Assembly (NCBI RefSeq): GCF_028331445.1
Contig: NZ_JAQMHX010000002.1
Span: 248,001-312,000, forward strand
DNA from: Candidatus Phyllobacterium onerii
Lineage (GTDB): Bacteria; Pseudomonadota; Alphaproteobacteria; Rhizobiales; Rhizobiaceae
Direction of reading: 5' to 3'
DNA: 64,000 nucleotides
Shown: positions 35,952-44,732 of the stretch, in pieces
How the letters are laid out: the number at the start of each line of letters is the position of its first letter
How positions within the stretch are numbered: position 1 is the first letter of the stretch
The notes under the pieces: generated by a model
What the model was told of the DNA's origin: nothing
What the model saw: only the letters and a program-made list of their open reading frames with translations
Databases searched by the model: none
Made by a program: the position numbers and the translations under genes

Positions 35952-36332
35952 ATGTCGGAACCGATATTATGGGATTCAGCATGGGAATATGCTAATAATC
36001 GAGCTCCTATGAATTGCAGCCATAATTATAGCCATCGCTCTCACGCCGGCAGTTTTGAAAGCTACGAGGAGGCTTTGGCCAAGGAGCTACATGCCACTCA
36101 CAGGCCCGAGCCATCCAAGGAACATGCTGATCGGTTCGCCGAATGCCAACGAGCAATTGAAGATCGAATGCTTGAGTTGCTCGGCGATGCGCAGGTAGCG
36201 GGATGGACCAAGGAAGAGGTCTTGGCTGCAATGATCGAGGTCGCGGACAATACCGCTCTGGCTATGCAGCAGAATGTGCTGCTGTCGGTGGAAACCGAAT
36301 TGCGCAAATTGATGAAGAAAAAAGATGTCTGA
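35952..36332 (+). CDS. 126-residue orphan, first gene of a small operon
   Basis: Starts MSEPILWDSAWEYANNRAPM (ATG 36009 is an alternative). The C-terminal half is helical: FAECQRAIEDRMLELLGDAQ, then GWTKEEVLAAMIEVADNTAL. It has the same helix signature as the interrupted gene at 28304. It overlaps the next gene by 8 bases. The head of the transcript is just across the intergenic from the SOS operon, so LexA might affect both directions, but the box is 110 bases away. Function unknown. Confidence 0.55.
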   Translation: MSEPILWDSAWEYANNRAPMNCSHNYSHRSHAGSFESYEEALAKELHATHRPEPSKEHADRFAECQRAIEDRMLELLGDAQVAGWTKEEVLAAMIEVADNTALAMQQNVLLSVETELRKLMKKKDV

Positions 36333-36587
36333 GCTGTCTGTCGCAAAGGTTTTCCCGCTCGCCTTGTCGTGGTCATAGCGTTCAGCCGCGCAGACAATGC
36401 GCAGCTTGTGCCTGCATACGATCCGATGCAGTTCGATACTTCGGAAGACGCCACGCGAATGGCGCGCTATCTCGCGGTAAAATGTGCGGGCGTTTTGGCT
36501 TGGAGTCGGGAAGCCCAACCTGCTATCGGTGAATACGGGCCACCGACGATTCTGTTTCAATCCGGCGACGTGCCGGAGCTGGAGTAA
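36325..36587 (+). pseudogene. Small rhizobial orphan gene with a one-base deletion
   Basis: ATG 36325 begins MSELSVAKVFP, overlapping the preceding gene. The expected continuation ARLVVVIAFSRADNAQLVPA lies in the next frame from about 36358, and then runs uninterrupted (CAGVLAWSREAQPAIGEYGP to GDVPELE). Restoring one G in TTCCCGCTCGCC makes a single 87-residue frame. The second part could be translated from GTG 36369, giving 72 residues. Proteins of this pattern are common in rhizobia, without known function. Confidence 0.6.
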
Positions 36588-36589
36588 TA

Positions 36590-36820
36590 TTGACGCCTGA
36601 ACGATTTAGCGAATGCCTGAAGCTTCTACGATGGTCCCAACTTGATCTGGCCGCAGCCCTGGAATGCGAGGTGTTTCTGGTCAACGCCTGGAGCAACGAT
36701 ATGGAACCCGTGCCTGAAGACATTGCGGCGTGGCTCGACAAGCTCGCGAAAGCTCATGCCAAGGCAGGGATTCCCCAGAACTACAAGGGCGTCCACCTGA
36801 AGATGAAGATCGGCAAATGA
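36590..36820 (+). CDS. Small helix-turn-helix (XRE-like) protein
   Basis: A 76-residue protein from a TTG start (MTPERFSECLKLLRWSQLDL). The helix-turn-helix spans about residues 4-35 (SQLDLAAALECEVFLVNAWS). Two bases separate it from the preceding gene and it overlaps the next by ATGA. It might control this small operon. A start further downstream would cut the DNA-binding part, so the TTG is favoured. Confidence 0.6.
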   Translation: MTPERFSECLKLLRWSQLDLAAALECEVFLVNAWSNDMEPVPEDIAAWLDKLAKAHAKAGIPQNYKGVHLKMKIGK

Positions 36821-36993
36821 GCGAAATCCCAAAGCCTGCCTATCCCGATCATATGGAAAAAGCCCCAGCCGGCCTTTTTGAACACTACTGTATGCACGAA
36901 GGCTGCAATGCGTGGGGATCATTCGGATTTGAGAGGCGCTACGGCCAAGAATGGTATTGCGGCGAACATAAAGGTGATGCGGACGCTGCTTGA
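36817..36993 (+). CDS. 58-residue possible zinc-binding orphan
   Basis: Starts MSEIPKPAYPDHMEKAPAGL in an ATGA overlap with the HTH gene. Residues HYCMHEGCNAWGSFGF and WYCGEHKGDAD provide Cys/His pairs that could hold one zinc ion. Fourth gene of the 35952-36993 operon. Not recognised further. Confidence 0.6.
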   Translation: MSEIPKPAYPDHMEKAPAGLFEHYCMHEGCNAWGSFGFERRYGQEWYCGEHKGDADAA

Positions 36994-37017
36994 TAGGGAG
37001 ATAACAAAGGGGGGAAT

Positions 37018-37177
37018 ATGGGCGGACAAATTTGGACTGTTCGCGGAATGGCGATTCTGGGAGCACTGCTCGGGCTAGCCGTGGGAAGCGGGCAACTACG
37101 TCGATGAGCCCGAGCGCAGACCACCAACGGCGAAGTCCTTTCGGTGGCAAAAGAACAAGCCACGGCGGCGTGCCTAA
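37018..37177 (+). pseudogene. Small membrane-anchored protein gene with a one-base insertion
   Basis: ATG 37018 after a GGGGGG ribosome site gives MGGQIWTVRGMAILGALLGL then AVGSGQLRR and a stop. Removing one G from the G-run at 37090-37092 instead gives GSGNYVDEPERRPPTAKSF and a basic end KNKPRRRA, closing at TAA 37175-37177. The latter tail is almost identical to the fragment at 60111-60197. So this is a frameshifted gene of about 52 codons. Confidence 0.6.
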
Positions 37178-37200
37178 CGCAGGTGTCCACAGGCAGACAT
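37091..37200 (+). repeat. Diverged direct repeat, copy 1 (partner 60111-60220)
   Basis: About 110 bases aligning with 60111-60220 at equal length and with the same stop position. It begins with GGCAACTACGTCGATGAGCC in both and ends near GGCAGACATA. Both copies encode the tail YVDEPER-PPT-K-F-W-KN-PRRRA and continue with similar non-coding DNA. Confidence 0.7.
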
Positions 37201-37320
37201 AATTCGCAAGCTGACTGCTGGCGCAGTATTTTTTGCCAATCTCTTAAAGTTTTAGGAGCGTCCTTAACTCAGCTCGCGGTAACCGCCTCGTATTGAAGAC
37301 AATCGGCGGGGGCGGGATTG

Positions 37321-38682
37321 ATGTTTACATTTACAGGTTATCTTAACCAGAGGCGCTTCGCGTATGCAGCCGGGTTGAGAATAGGGCTTTTTGTAGCAAG
37401 CATCCTCGCATTCCCTTTTGCGCTTTATGGCCTGAAATTCCTGACCAACTGCCGAAGCGTTGACGGAACCTGTGGCGCAGTTGGTCTCGTCGGAGCAATG
37501 GCCTTCAAACCCCTCGTCGCCTATCTCTTCGTACTCTCTTTTTTAGGGATCTCGTTGCGCCGCTCACGGGATGCGGGTCTGCCCGCATGGATCGGTCTGG
37601 CTATACCATTGCTGCTGGCTGCGGATTTGAACAACCTCATCGTGATTGGTGCACCATGGTCCTTGGCTTTTTCGCAAGGTATTGGCACAAGTTGGCCGAG
37701 ATTTGCTGTTCAGGCTCTGGCTTGCATATTTATCCTTTGCCTGTTGCCTTCTCGTGAACCGACCTCTGGGACCAGCTTCCCTTTCGGTAACGCCGGAAAA
37801 ATGGCCTTCGCATTGGGATTGTACATCAGCTTCTTCAACGTTCTCTCCGTGCTATCCGGTAATCGCGCCCTCGATCCATATATGCGTCCCATCTGGATGA
37901 TGATGCCCCGGCCGGCATCGAAATGCCGAACAAAAAAAATATGGTCCGCCATCATCGTCTCGTTCGTCGCATATGCATTGATGGTGGAAACAGGCCCCCT
38001 GTTGCTCATTTCGTTGCCCGTCAACCTCACAACGATCCTGCTCCCGACTTTCCTGCTTTACCTTGCATTAATCTGGACGATTGTCAGAAGCACCAAGGCA
38101 CGAACAATTGGCTCCTTCCTACTTGTCGCACTTGCCGCCTCTCCCTTCCTTCATTGGGGCTATTCCCGGTGGGTGGTGTCGCAAGCTGAGGTCCGCGAAG
38201 CTGCAGAGATCAAGGCCATCCCAACGATCGCGCCGGGATTCGTGCCTCCAGTGCTGGTGGTGGAATCCCAAGAGAGTGTCGGCCCTGTATGGGCGGTTCC
38301 CCAGATACAGCGTGTCATTTGGAAAGATGGATATCCCGAAAAATTCCGACAATTGGAAAGATCAAAACGCCAATCCTTCTACCCTGCCGCCGTCATTGAC
38401 GGTGTGCCCGATACCTATCTGCTCTTGAAGCGAGGCCGTTCGAGCAGCTTTGCCAAGCCCAAGCAGCAATATGCATCGGATGGAGGACCCTATGAGCTCC
38501 GGATCGTCGCTCCTGGACGCAATGACCTGATCGCCGTGTCATACAAGACGTTCAATCCAAGACCGTCGCTCTTGCCCGTCCTCACGCAAACCGGGTGGTA
38601 TCGCGGCTCCAACAATGTAATGTACGAAACGGTTTCTGACAGCGTCAAAGATTTTTTGCTGAATTCGCTTCGCGGGCAATGA
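37321..38682 (+). CDS. Large DUF805-like membrane protein
   Basis: A 453-residue protein starting MFTFTGYLNQRRFAYAAGLR. The first 150 residues match the DUF805 pattern (GYLNQRRFAYA opening, paired helices, SLRRSRDAGLPAWIGLAIP). About nine hydrophobic segments extend to residue 290. A soluble C-terminal domain of about 160 residues (QESVGPVWAVPQIQRVIWKD) follows; it is unusual for DUF805, so the protein looks like a fusion. TTG 37318 is an alternative start. Confidence 0.6.
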   Translation: MFTFTGYLNQRRFAYAAGLRIGLFVASILAFPFALYGLKFLTNCRSVDGTCGAVGLVGAMAFKPLVAYLFVLSFLGISLRRSRDAGLPAWIGLAIPLLLAADLNNLIVIGAPWSLAFSQGIGTSWPRFAVQALACIFILCLLPSREPTSGTSFPFGNAGKMAFALGLYISFFNVLSVLSGNRALDPYMRPIWMMMPRPASKCRTKKIWSAIIVSFVAYALMVETGPLLLISLPVNLTTILLPTFLLYLALIWTIVRSTKARTIGSFLLVALAASPFLHWGYSRWVVSQAEVREAAEIKAIPTIAPGFVPPVLVVESQESVGPVWAVPQIQRVIWKDGYPEKFRQLERSKRQSFYPAAVIDGVPDTYLLLKRGRSSSFAKPKQQYASDGGPYELRIVAPGRNDLIAVSYKTFNPRPSLLPVLTQTGWYRGSNNVMYETVSDSVKDFLLNSLRGQ

Positions 38683-38798
38683 CGTTCGGACTGACTGGTA
38701 AGCCCATAGGAGGCGATGCCTTCGCTAGTGCAGGAGCTAGGGTATGAGGCGTTTTTGCTGCCAATTCCGCATCAACGTTCCACCTGTGAGGAGGCCTC

Positions 38799-39065
38799 TT
38801 AACTCTTGAATTTAGTCCAGATGGCAATGGCCCCGAATAAGATAATCCCGGGCAAAAACCAACCGAAAACCTCCCAGGCCAGATCGTTCTGTCCGGCATA
38901 CGCCAAGGCCCCGACGATCGATACGGAGCAAATCAATATGCAAGCAAAAAATCCCATGGGATCGGTAAAGGCAGGGTTATCCTTTAAGGCGAAGGCGGCG
39001 AGTTCGAGTAAATATCTTTTTGTTGTCAAAAATACTCGAATTGCACGCTCAGTGAGTCTCGTCAT
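38799..39065 (-). CDS. 88-residue two-helix membrane protein
   Basis: Starts MTRLTERAIRVFLTTKRYLL and has two hydrophobic helices (GFFACILICSVSIVGALAYA and a second near the C-terminus, WFLPGIILFGAIAIW). It overlaps the preceding - strand gene by 4 bases (ATGA), so the two are co-translated. No family recognised. Confidence 0.55.
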   Translation of the reverse strand: MTRLTERAIRVFLTTKRYLLELAAFALKDNPAFTDPMGFFACILICSVSIVGALAYAGQNDLAWEVFGWFLPGIILFGAIAIWTKFKS

Positions 39066-39484
39066 GATGTGCCGAGCAGAAGTGGAACAATGGGTCTGTA
39101 GCAGCTCTCGGCGCGTGGGAGGATGTCAATCGATTGGCCGACCTCTTGAAACTTGGCGGGCAGATTCTCAAGGTAAATGGTAATACTGCAACTGACGGAT
39201 TTGCCCTCGTGTTGACGGACGAAAGTTATCTTCCCCATCTTGATTTCAAAGCTGGGACCACCGTGCTTCTCGGTCCAAACGCTGACAATCGTAGCTGTGC
39301 TGTGTGGATCAGTTTCAACGCGCTTGCGTTGGGTCGCTTCCCAGTATTTGCTTGCAGCAAAGCCAAGGGCCAAGACGATCGTCCAGAAAATTGCAGCCTT
39401 CCACCAAAGGCGGCTAAAGCCCGGGTAAGGACCAGCGTTAAGCCCTGGCGTCGCGAACCATCGCAACGGCTTCTTTTCGAACAT
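39062..39484 (-). CDS. Membrane-anchored orphan with a DUF3592-like tail
   Basis: A 140-residue product from ATG 39484 (MFEKKPLRWFATPGLNAGPY). One transmembrane helix (AAIFWTIVLALGFAASKYW) is followed by a soluble beta-rich part starting TATIVSVWTEKHGGPSFEIK and finishing near QSIDILPRAESCYRPIVP. The order of TM then small beta domain recalls DUF3592 proteins, but similarity is weak. First gene of a two-gene transcript. Confidence 0.5.
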   Translation of the reverse strand: MFEKKPLRWFATPGLNAGPYPGFSRLWWKAAIFWTIVLALGFAASKYWEATQRKRVETDPHSTATIVSVWTEKHGGPSFEIKMGKITFVRQHEGKSVSCSITIYLENLPAKFQEVGQSIDILPRAESCYRPIVPLLLGTS

Positions 39485-39653
39485 GCCACCCCCGGTAGAC
39501 CCCTGCACTATCGACAATCAATGATGTTCGCTGGCACAAAGCAAGAGTATCAGCTTTGCCTAGCCTCTGTGCGTCTCGGGCGATCATGGGGGCTCGAGGT
39601 GCATTTCAAGTCCAAGCGACCTATTCCGGGACCGGAGCTACCTACAACCCCGT

Positions 39654-40571
39654 TCAACTATCATAGGGGACCGTATCATCGGCGCAGTACGGATATGCTT
39701 CACCATCCGCACTATTGATCCCGACAATATGGGCTAACAGATCGCACATTCGCTTGGGCTGAAGTTCGATCATGCCAAATGGTGGCGCTCGACTTTGCAC
39801 CTTCATGGTCATTAGTTGTCTGAGCGGAGCAAGGTGCACTTTGCCGCGTTCGCCAACCAGCGTGAACGCATAGGCTAACTCGTAGAGACGGTTTTTGGTG
39901 TCCCAAGGGACAACACCGCCCTCTGGCAAAGCAGACAAAGCGTCGGTCATCAATCGTTCACTCCGATTCAGCGCCAGTGGATGGCCAGCAGCGGCAGCGA
40001 CCTGTGCTGCGCCAGTTCCCAGAGAATCGTTCGCTGACATCTGGTCATAAGCCGTCGCAGCATATTTGGCCGCTTTTTCACGAAATCCAGCCAACACGGA
40101 ACGCGCCATGGGCCGTATATCTCGATTGGCAAAGTTTTCGGACGGTTGCCGGGAGCCGCTAAAGGCAGATTTGGCAACAGCTTCGACAATGTAGGGATCT
40201 GGCTCGCCAAATCGGGCTGCCAATTTCAGTTGATACTCAACAAGGCGATATTTGAAGCTCAGATGTTCCACGGAAAGGTGTGCAACCCGGTCATATACGC
40301 CACCCGGATCGCAGACGCGTATTCCATCCCGGTAAAGGCCATCTCCGAGGAACTTCTCTGCACCGATTCCCAGCGCGCTGAGTCTGTCTTTGACCGCCTC
40401 CAGCGCCTGCACAGCGATTGAGAACAGCGCCATTTCATCAGCGGTTGGAGTGACGCATTCGTCAAAGGGATTCCCCGCGACAGGAAATGCGGCCTCAAGA
40501 TCAAAGGCCAGCGCAGGATTCCGTGAGACGATAAATGATCCAATGATGATGCCAGCAGCTACGAAGAACAT
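39654..40571 (-). CDS. Exported or membrane-anchored orphan, 305 residues
   Basis: From ATG 40571 (TTG 40583 possible) it opens with a hydrophobic signal or anchor (MFFVAAGIIIGSFIVSRNPA), then a helical soluble domain (LFSIAVQALEAVKDRLSALG, FKYRLVEYQLKLAARFGEPD). Several Cys residues near the C-terminus suggest a periplasmic location. It overlaps the upstream 90-codon gene by about 13 bases. No family recognised. Confidence 0.55.
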   Translation of the reverse strand: MFFVAAGIIIGSFIVSRNPALAFDLEAAFPVAGNPFDECVTPTADEMALFSIAVQALEAVKDRLSALGIGAEKFLGDGLYRDGIRVCDPGGVYDRVAHLSVEHLSFKYRLVEYQLKLAARFGEPDPYIVEAVAKSAFSGSRQPSENFANRDIRPMARSVLAGFREKAAKYAATAYDQMSANDSLGTGAAQVAAAAGHPLALNRSERLMTDALSALPEGGVVPWDTKNRLYELAYAFTLVGERGKVHLAPLRQLMTMKVQSRAPPFGMIELQPKRMCDLLAHIVGINSADGEAYPYCADDTVPYDS

Positions 40572-40831
40572 CGCGATAACCAATCGGCGGATAGTTGTCG
40601 CAGGTACGCTGGAACATTACTTCGATTCTCATCCTCGTTTATCTCGCCTTGCCGACGTCGTCTAAGAAAATCGTTTCGTAGAGCAAAATAGCTTGGATGT
40701 TTTTCGGCAATGAGCTGTTTGATATTTCTAATATCGGATTCCTTTAGGCAAACCCGATCAAATTCCGTTGGGCTTGTGTATACGTTCCGCAAAAGAATAT
40801 CTTTATCGGTAGGATTTGACGGCGCGATCAA
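40559..40831 (-). CDS. 90-residue orphan upstream of the exported protein
   Basis: Starts MIAPSNPTDKDILLRNVYTS, charged and soluble, ending LSADWLSRCSS. It is the first gene of a two-gene - strand transcript, overlapping the next. Low GC and no known domain. The intergenic region 40832-41107 shows no further gene. Confidence 0.45.
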   Translation of the reverse strand: MIAPSNPTDKDILLRNVYTSPTEFDRVCLKESDIRNIKQLIAEKHPSYFALRNDFLRRRRQGEINEDENRSNVPAYLRQLSADWLSRCSS

Positions 40832-41107
40832 AGTAGCGGGCTCTCTTCAGGTTGTGGCAAAACAATCAGTTCGTTATCGGATAGAGCCCTTACATCGCAG
40901 CTAGTTTGCGACCACGTTGAGCAGCATCACGGTAACGAGGAAGCATTCTGGTCCGGGCCATTCCAGACCCTATGCAAGCCATGTCACGACAGCACCAAGC
41001 AGAAGGAGGAGCGAGCAACTCTGCACTTGCGCGGCAATTGGGATTGATAAACGGTTAGTTCACCTGCATTCCACTATTCTGCTCTTGCATCGTAAGCGGA
41101 GAGTGAA

Positions 41108-41446
41108 TTGAAAAAGGTGTTGTTGCACGTTGTGTTGCCAGTTTGTGGGGCGATGGTAGGGTTGGCCTTTCGGCCGTTTTGGTTGTCCGAGTGGGGACCG
41201 ATTACCTTCGTACTGCTGTTATGGATTGCCTCAACAGTTGTGGCGGGATGGGGGCACGGTGGCGCACCATTCTCGTTTCGCTTCGGGCTTATTTGTGGCA
41301 GCGGCTTGGCACTATCGTCGATGTTGATCCTCTACCATCACAAGTATGTCGGAATGGGAGCTATGGCAGCGCTCATCTATCTCGGCGTGAAAACGAAGTT
41401 CTTCGAACGACGCTTCGAAAAACTTGGAGACGGTAACTCGGATTGA
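41108..41446 (+). CDS. 112-residue membrane protein
   Basis: TTG start at 41108 preceded by GCGGAGAG; the product begins MKKVLLHVVLPVCGAMVGLA and has three to four hydrophobic helices before a basic end (TKFFERRFEKLGDGNSD). Stand-alone gene in the orphan membrane-protein array. Not recognised. Confidence 0.5.
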   Translation: MKKVLLHVVLPVCGAMVGLAFRPFWLSEWGPITFVLLLWIASTVVAGWGHGGAPFSFRFGLICGSGLALSSMLILYHHKYVGMGAMAALIYLGVKTKFFERRFEKLGDGNSD

Positions 41447-41638
41447 GTCGGTAGCAGTAGCGCAAACGGGTTTGGTTTCGATCGCAAGCAGCGCGAATAC
41501 GACTGATCAGAAAGGTCGTACGCGGCCAGAGCCGCCGAGCTAACATCTTGGTTGGCAAAGCCCCACAAGACAAACGCGAGCTTCAGTTCCGCGCCGCCGT
41601 CGCCACACTTTACGACAACGCCGCCGCAAACTTCCTTG

Positions 41639-42394
41639 CTACAACCCAATTTGTTCGCGTCCAGCTCCGGCTGCGGCCCTCTGTTTGCGCATTTTGATAT
41701 AGGATAGCACCAACATCAAACCGCCAAATAGAGCTGCGCCGATCATGTTCCGACGATTGAGTACGCGGGCCAGCAGCCAATCTCCGCGTTCCAGTGGCCA
41801 GATGCCAGCGCTGTTTTTGGCTGCTGGCCGACCAGAAATAGAGTCCATAGGGAACTCGCAACCATTCGCGCTTGTCACCGAAGGACCAGATTTAAGGAAC
41901 TCGAATGGCATCTGTTGGCTGTCCACCTCGCTCCTTTGGAGGAATGTTCCGTCAGAGTTGAAGGTGTCGATTGTGTCTGTCCTGACGCTATAGATGCTTA
42001 GTGTGTTGTCCGGATTGACGGCAATCTTGAACACGCCGCCCGCGCCATCTGGCTGAAAGGCGGCCGTGAACTCCCCTCGGCAATTGTAGCGCTGAACCCG
42101 ATCAGCCCGACCCAACATCGGGTCTTTGACCTTCACGAAGATATCGCCAACCGGGGTCACCACCACTTGGTCGAATATGCCGACCGTTGGCCAGGCTCTC
42201 ACATTAAAGACACCTTGGTAGAAGAGATTCGCAACCGATAAGCTTGCAAGCGCTAGCATGATCGCCGAGAGTCCAACCCTATCGAGGTGATCCTCCCGAG
42301 ACGGGCCTTGCCGCCAAACTTGAACTACCACCAGCACAGTCATAATCACCGGGAAGGCGACCTCAAGCCAGTTAACAGAAACATTCGGGTTCAT
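41639..42394 (-). CDS. Membrane protein with a beta-propeller-like middle
   Basis: A 251-residue product from ATG 42394 (MNPNVSVNWLEVAFPVIMTV). Two helices near the N-terminus and one near the C-terminus (MIGAALFGGLMLVLSYIKM) bracket a soluble part with repeated blade-like strands: GDIFVKVKDPMLGRADRVQR, then GVFKIAVNPDNTLSIYSVRT and IDTFNSDGTFLQR. This resembles a few NHL/propeller blades. No further identification. Confidence 0.5.
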   Translation of the reverse strand: MNPNVSVNWLEVAFPVIMTVLVVVQVWRQGPSREDHLDRVGLSAIMLALASLSVANLFYQGVFNVRAWPTVGIFDQVVVTPVGDIFVKVKDPMLGRADRVQRYNCRGEFTAAFQPDGAGGVFKIAVNPDNTLSIYSVRTDTIDTFNSDGTFLQRSEVDSQQMPFEFLKSGPSVTSANGCEFPMDSISGRPAAKNSAGIWPLERGDWLLARVLNRRNMIGAALFGGLMLVLSYIKMRKQRAAAGAGREQIGL

Positions 42395-42425
42395 TGATCC
42401 GCTCTTACCTCGCAAAACTTATTCC

Positions 42426-42917
42426 TCATTGGCCTGTGCCCACGAGCGACAAGTAAAGCCAGTTGTCAGTTGATATCCCAGTTCTTACGAGGGTCGCGGA
42501 GGAATAGGGCCAACAAACATGCTTACCTTTCGCGTAAGTTGGAATCATCGCGATCTTATCTCGGTCGAATACGAGGAAGAGCGAGTAGGTGAGGTCACGT
42601 AAATTGATCAGAACAAGCCCGGTTTCACCGTCAAAAAGTATATCTCGGCTAACGTTGCCCCTTTTGGAAAAATCAAAACTGCCATAACCAAGTTCTGAGA
42701 GGACATTTCTCGGCCTTGTCGTTTCAGTAATGGGACAGACAATATCCCACTGGCCGCCGATAATTTCACTTACCGCTTTTCTTTCAAAATATTGAGCGCC
42801 TATTTTTGAAGCAATGAGACTATTCTCCACATGATACATGGAGAATATGAATAAAGACACCAATACAAAAACAAGTATAACAATCAAATTACGGAGCATT
42901 TGTTGACTTTGCAACAT
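42426..42917 (-). CDS. Membrane-anchored orphan of about 163 residues
   Basis: ATG 42917 or ATG 42899 gives one hydrophobic anchor (LRNLIVILVFVLVSLFIFSM) followed by a soluble domain with IIGGQWDIVCPITETTRPRN and LVLINLRDLTYSLFLVFDRD. AT-rich, with no clear ribosome site, so the start is uncertain. It follows the next - strand gene direction (11 bases to the stop codon region of the gene at 42394) and may be co-transcribed with it. Confidence 0.5.
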   Translation of the reverse strand: MLQSQQMLRNLIVILVFVLVSLFIFSMYHVENSLIASKIGAQYFERKAVSEIIGGQWDIVCPITETTRPRNVLSELGYGSFDFSKRGNVSRDILFDGETGLVLINLRDLTYSLFLVFDRDKIAMIPTYAKGKHVCWPYSSATLVRTGISTDNWLYLSLVGTGQ

Positions 42918-43178
42918 GTAAGAACGAATTGGAGACCCGGTGCTACCGCCCACGAAGCAACTGTCACTTTTGGAACCAACCTGATTGATCATTTATTCAT
43001 CTGTCGCGAGAGTTAGTCACCTTGCTGGTTCAAATCCATAACAATCAAAACGTGGCTGTATTTCCCACCGAATCCCATAGTTAAGCAACTAAGGAATATT
43101 TTTAATTTTGATATAGTTAATCTAGGATTGGTGGCTTCTGCTACCTAGTTCGGCAATGTTCTCGTGTAAAGGAGATGA

Positions 43179-43880
43179 TTGAATTCAATTGGGGTCTCGG
43201 GGGCGTTGATTTGGATGCTAGCTAAATATATCCCATGCGCTATACCCGGATTCTTTGTGGTGGTTGTTGCCGCCTTTCAAACCGTACGGGTGTTAAATGT
43301 TTCGTTGTTAAAGCTGCCGAAAATAAGAGGCGATGATGGTTGGAAGTGCTTTAGAGTAGTCAAACTCCTCCTGGCCAGCACAATTATCGGTGGCCTGCTT
43401 GGCTGTGACAATGCCTATCCGCCGCCAATCCCTATACCCGATAACATTCCCACTGAAGGGCAAGTTGACACCCAATACATCTCTGGCTGGTGCATTTTGA
43501 ATGTACACAAAATGGACGATGAATTTGCGGCCACAGTTGTAAAGAATGGGATTGTAGGAGCGTTTGATAAGGTGGGGACGCGAGTCCTTGAAGGCAAACC
43601 CGAGGAGCGACCTCACAGGGTCGATCTTGGGGAAAACAAGGCCGAATATTGGTACGCAGCCCCAATTGTTAAAGGCGTGCCACCAAACCTAGAGCTGGCA
43701 GATAAGACGCTTGGGCAATTAAGTGCTTGTGTCGAGAAAGAACCAGTTTTGGCCAGAACCTTCAATCGAGCAGTTATCGAGGCGTCAGGTGCCTATTTCA
43801 GTTTTCGAGATCATGATGAACTCTTGTTCGTGATGTTTCCCGAAGAGAAGATTTTAATAGCGGTGCAATCCTCAGACTAG
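43179..43880 (+). CDS. Putative lipoprotein or membrane-anchored orphan
   Basis: TTG start at 43179 with AAAGGAG 5 bases upstream gives 233 residues. An N-terminal helix (PCAIPGFFVVVVAAFQTV) is followed by a second hydrophobic run ending in a lipobox-like IIGGLLGCDN near residue 76. The mature part would begin there if an internal start were used. The soluble domain contains YISGWCILNVHKMDDEFAAT. No family recognised. Confidence 0.45.
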   Translation: MNSIGVSGALIWMLAKYIPCAIPGFFVVVVAAFQTVRVLNVSLLKLPKIRGDDGWKCFRVVKLLLASTIIGGLLGCDNAYPPPIPIPDNIPTEGQVDTQYISGWCILNVHKMDDEFAATVVKNGIVGAFDKVGTRVLEGKPEERPHRVDLGENKAEYWYAAPIVKGVPPNLELADKTLGQLSACVEKEPVLARTFNRAVIEASGAYFSFRDHDELLFVMFPEEKILIAVQSSD

Positions 43881-44021
43881 GTCGAGCTATTCCGGATTTT
43901 CGGTCTGGTGGTTTTGTCACCTAATCCGGATCAATATGCCTGAACCATGGCAACACCGTATTGAGGGATTAGCAATCAATCATCTCTAGCGTAGCTGTCA
44001 CGTCAGTCGATGAGAGAACCG

Positions 44022-44453
44022 ATGAAACGCGTCCTACGACTAATATGCCGGGTCACATTATTTATGACCGGATTCGTTTTGGCTTCGCTTGTCGGAGGCT
44101 TCGGAGTTTCTCTGTATTTTGTTGGGGCAGGTATCACGCAGACGATACTTGATCATCCCCATCGGCTGATCCGGGAACTGTTTTTCATATCAAGGATTAT
44201 CGCAGTCATTGCGATATTGCCTGCAATTCTAATTACGATAGTCGGTGTACGGCGGCCCCACAATCCTCCTGGACCTTATGCGATATTGGGCGCAGTCACG
44301 GGCGTGGTGGGCTCACTCCTGCTTTTTGGATTGTCGCCTACGCTAAACATTCTTTTGGGGATCGTAGGTGCTGCATCCGCGTACGTTTTCTATTTCGTGG
44401 CGATCTACCCCAGCGAGCGGATTTGGGGCAAGAAAAGCGTGCAATCTCCCTAG
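44022..44453 (+). CDS. 144-residue four-helix membrane protein
   Basis: Starts MKRVLRLICRVTLFMTGFVL and contains four hydrophobic segments, ending VFYFVAIYPSERIWGKKSVQ. Orphan, stand-alone gene. A short GGTGG...CACCTAAT motif shared with other intergenic sites of this region lies about 110 bases upstream. Confidence 0.55.
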   Translation: MKRVLRLICRVTLFMTGFVLASLVGGFGVSLYFVGAGITQTILDHPHRLIRELFFISRIIAVIAILPAILITIVGVRRPHNPPGPYAILGAVTGVVGSLLLFGLSPTLNILLGIVGAASAYVFYFVAIYPSERIWGKKSVQSP

Positions 44454-44732
44454 CGTCACTCAACCTTGAAATGATGCGCGGCTCTTCGGTCGAAAAATGA
44501 CCTTAGGATCCGGGACTGCCGATGCAAATGGGGGTGCGGAACGCCGCACGGACTTGTTGAAATGAAGCCAATGGACCGCGAGATTAGCCGTAAGCGGTGG
44601 GCCCCTAGCACCTTGACCAAGGTGTTCTATGTAATGTTGACGACGGCAACTATGCACCAGAAGCGGCCATTTTCGAGTTCACGCGTAACCTCTATTATGG
44701 AAAGGCACCCACAGTTGTGGCTGGGGCATGAG

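Noticed and set aside
35601-36400. Possible toxin-antitoxin pair among the small overlapping genes after the SOS operon
   Set aside because: Overlapping layout fits, but no toxin fold is recognisable and one of the genes is frameshifted.
40001-42000. Search for tRNA genes or attachment sites that would mark an integrated element
   Set aside because: No cloverleaf-like sequence or tRNA 3' end was found here or elsewhere in the window by eye; a tRNAscan run would be decisive.
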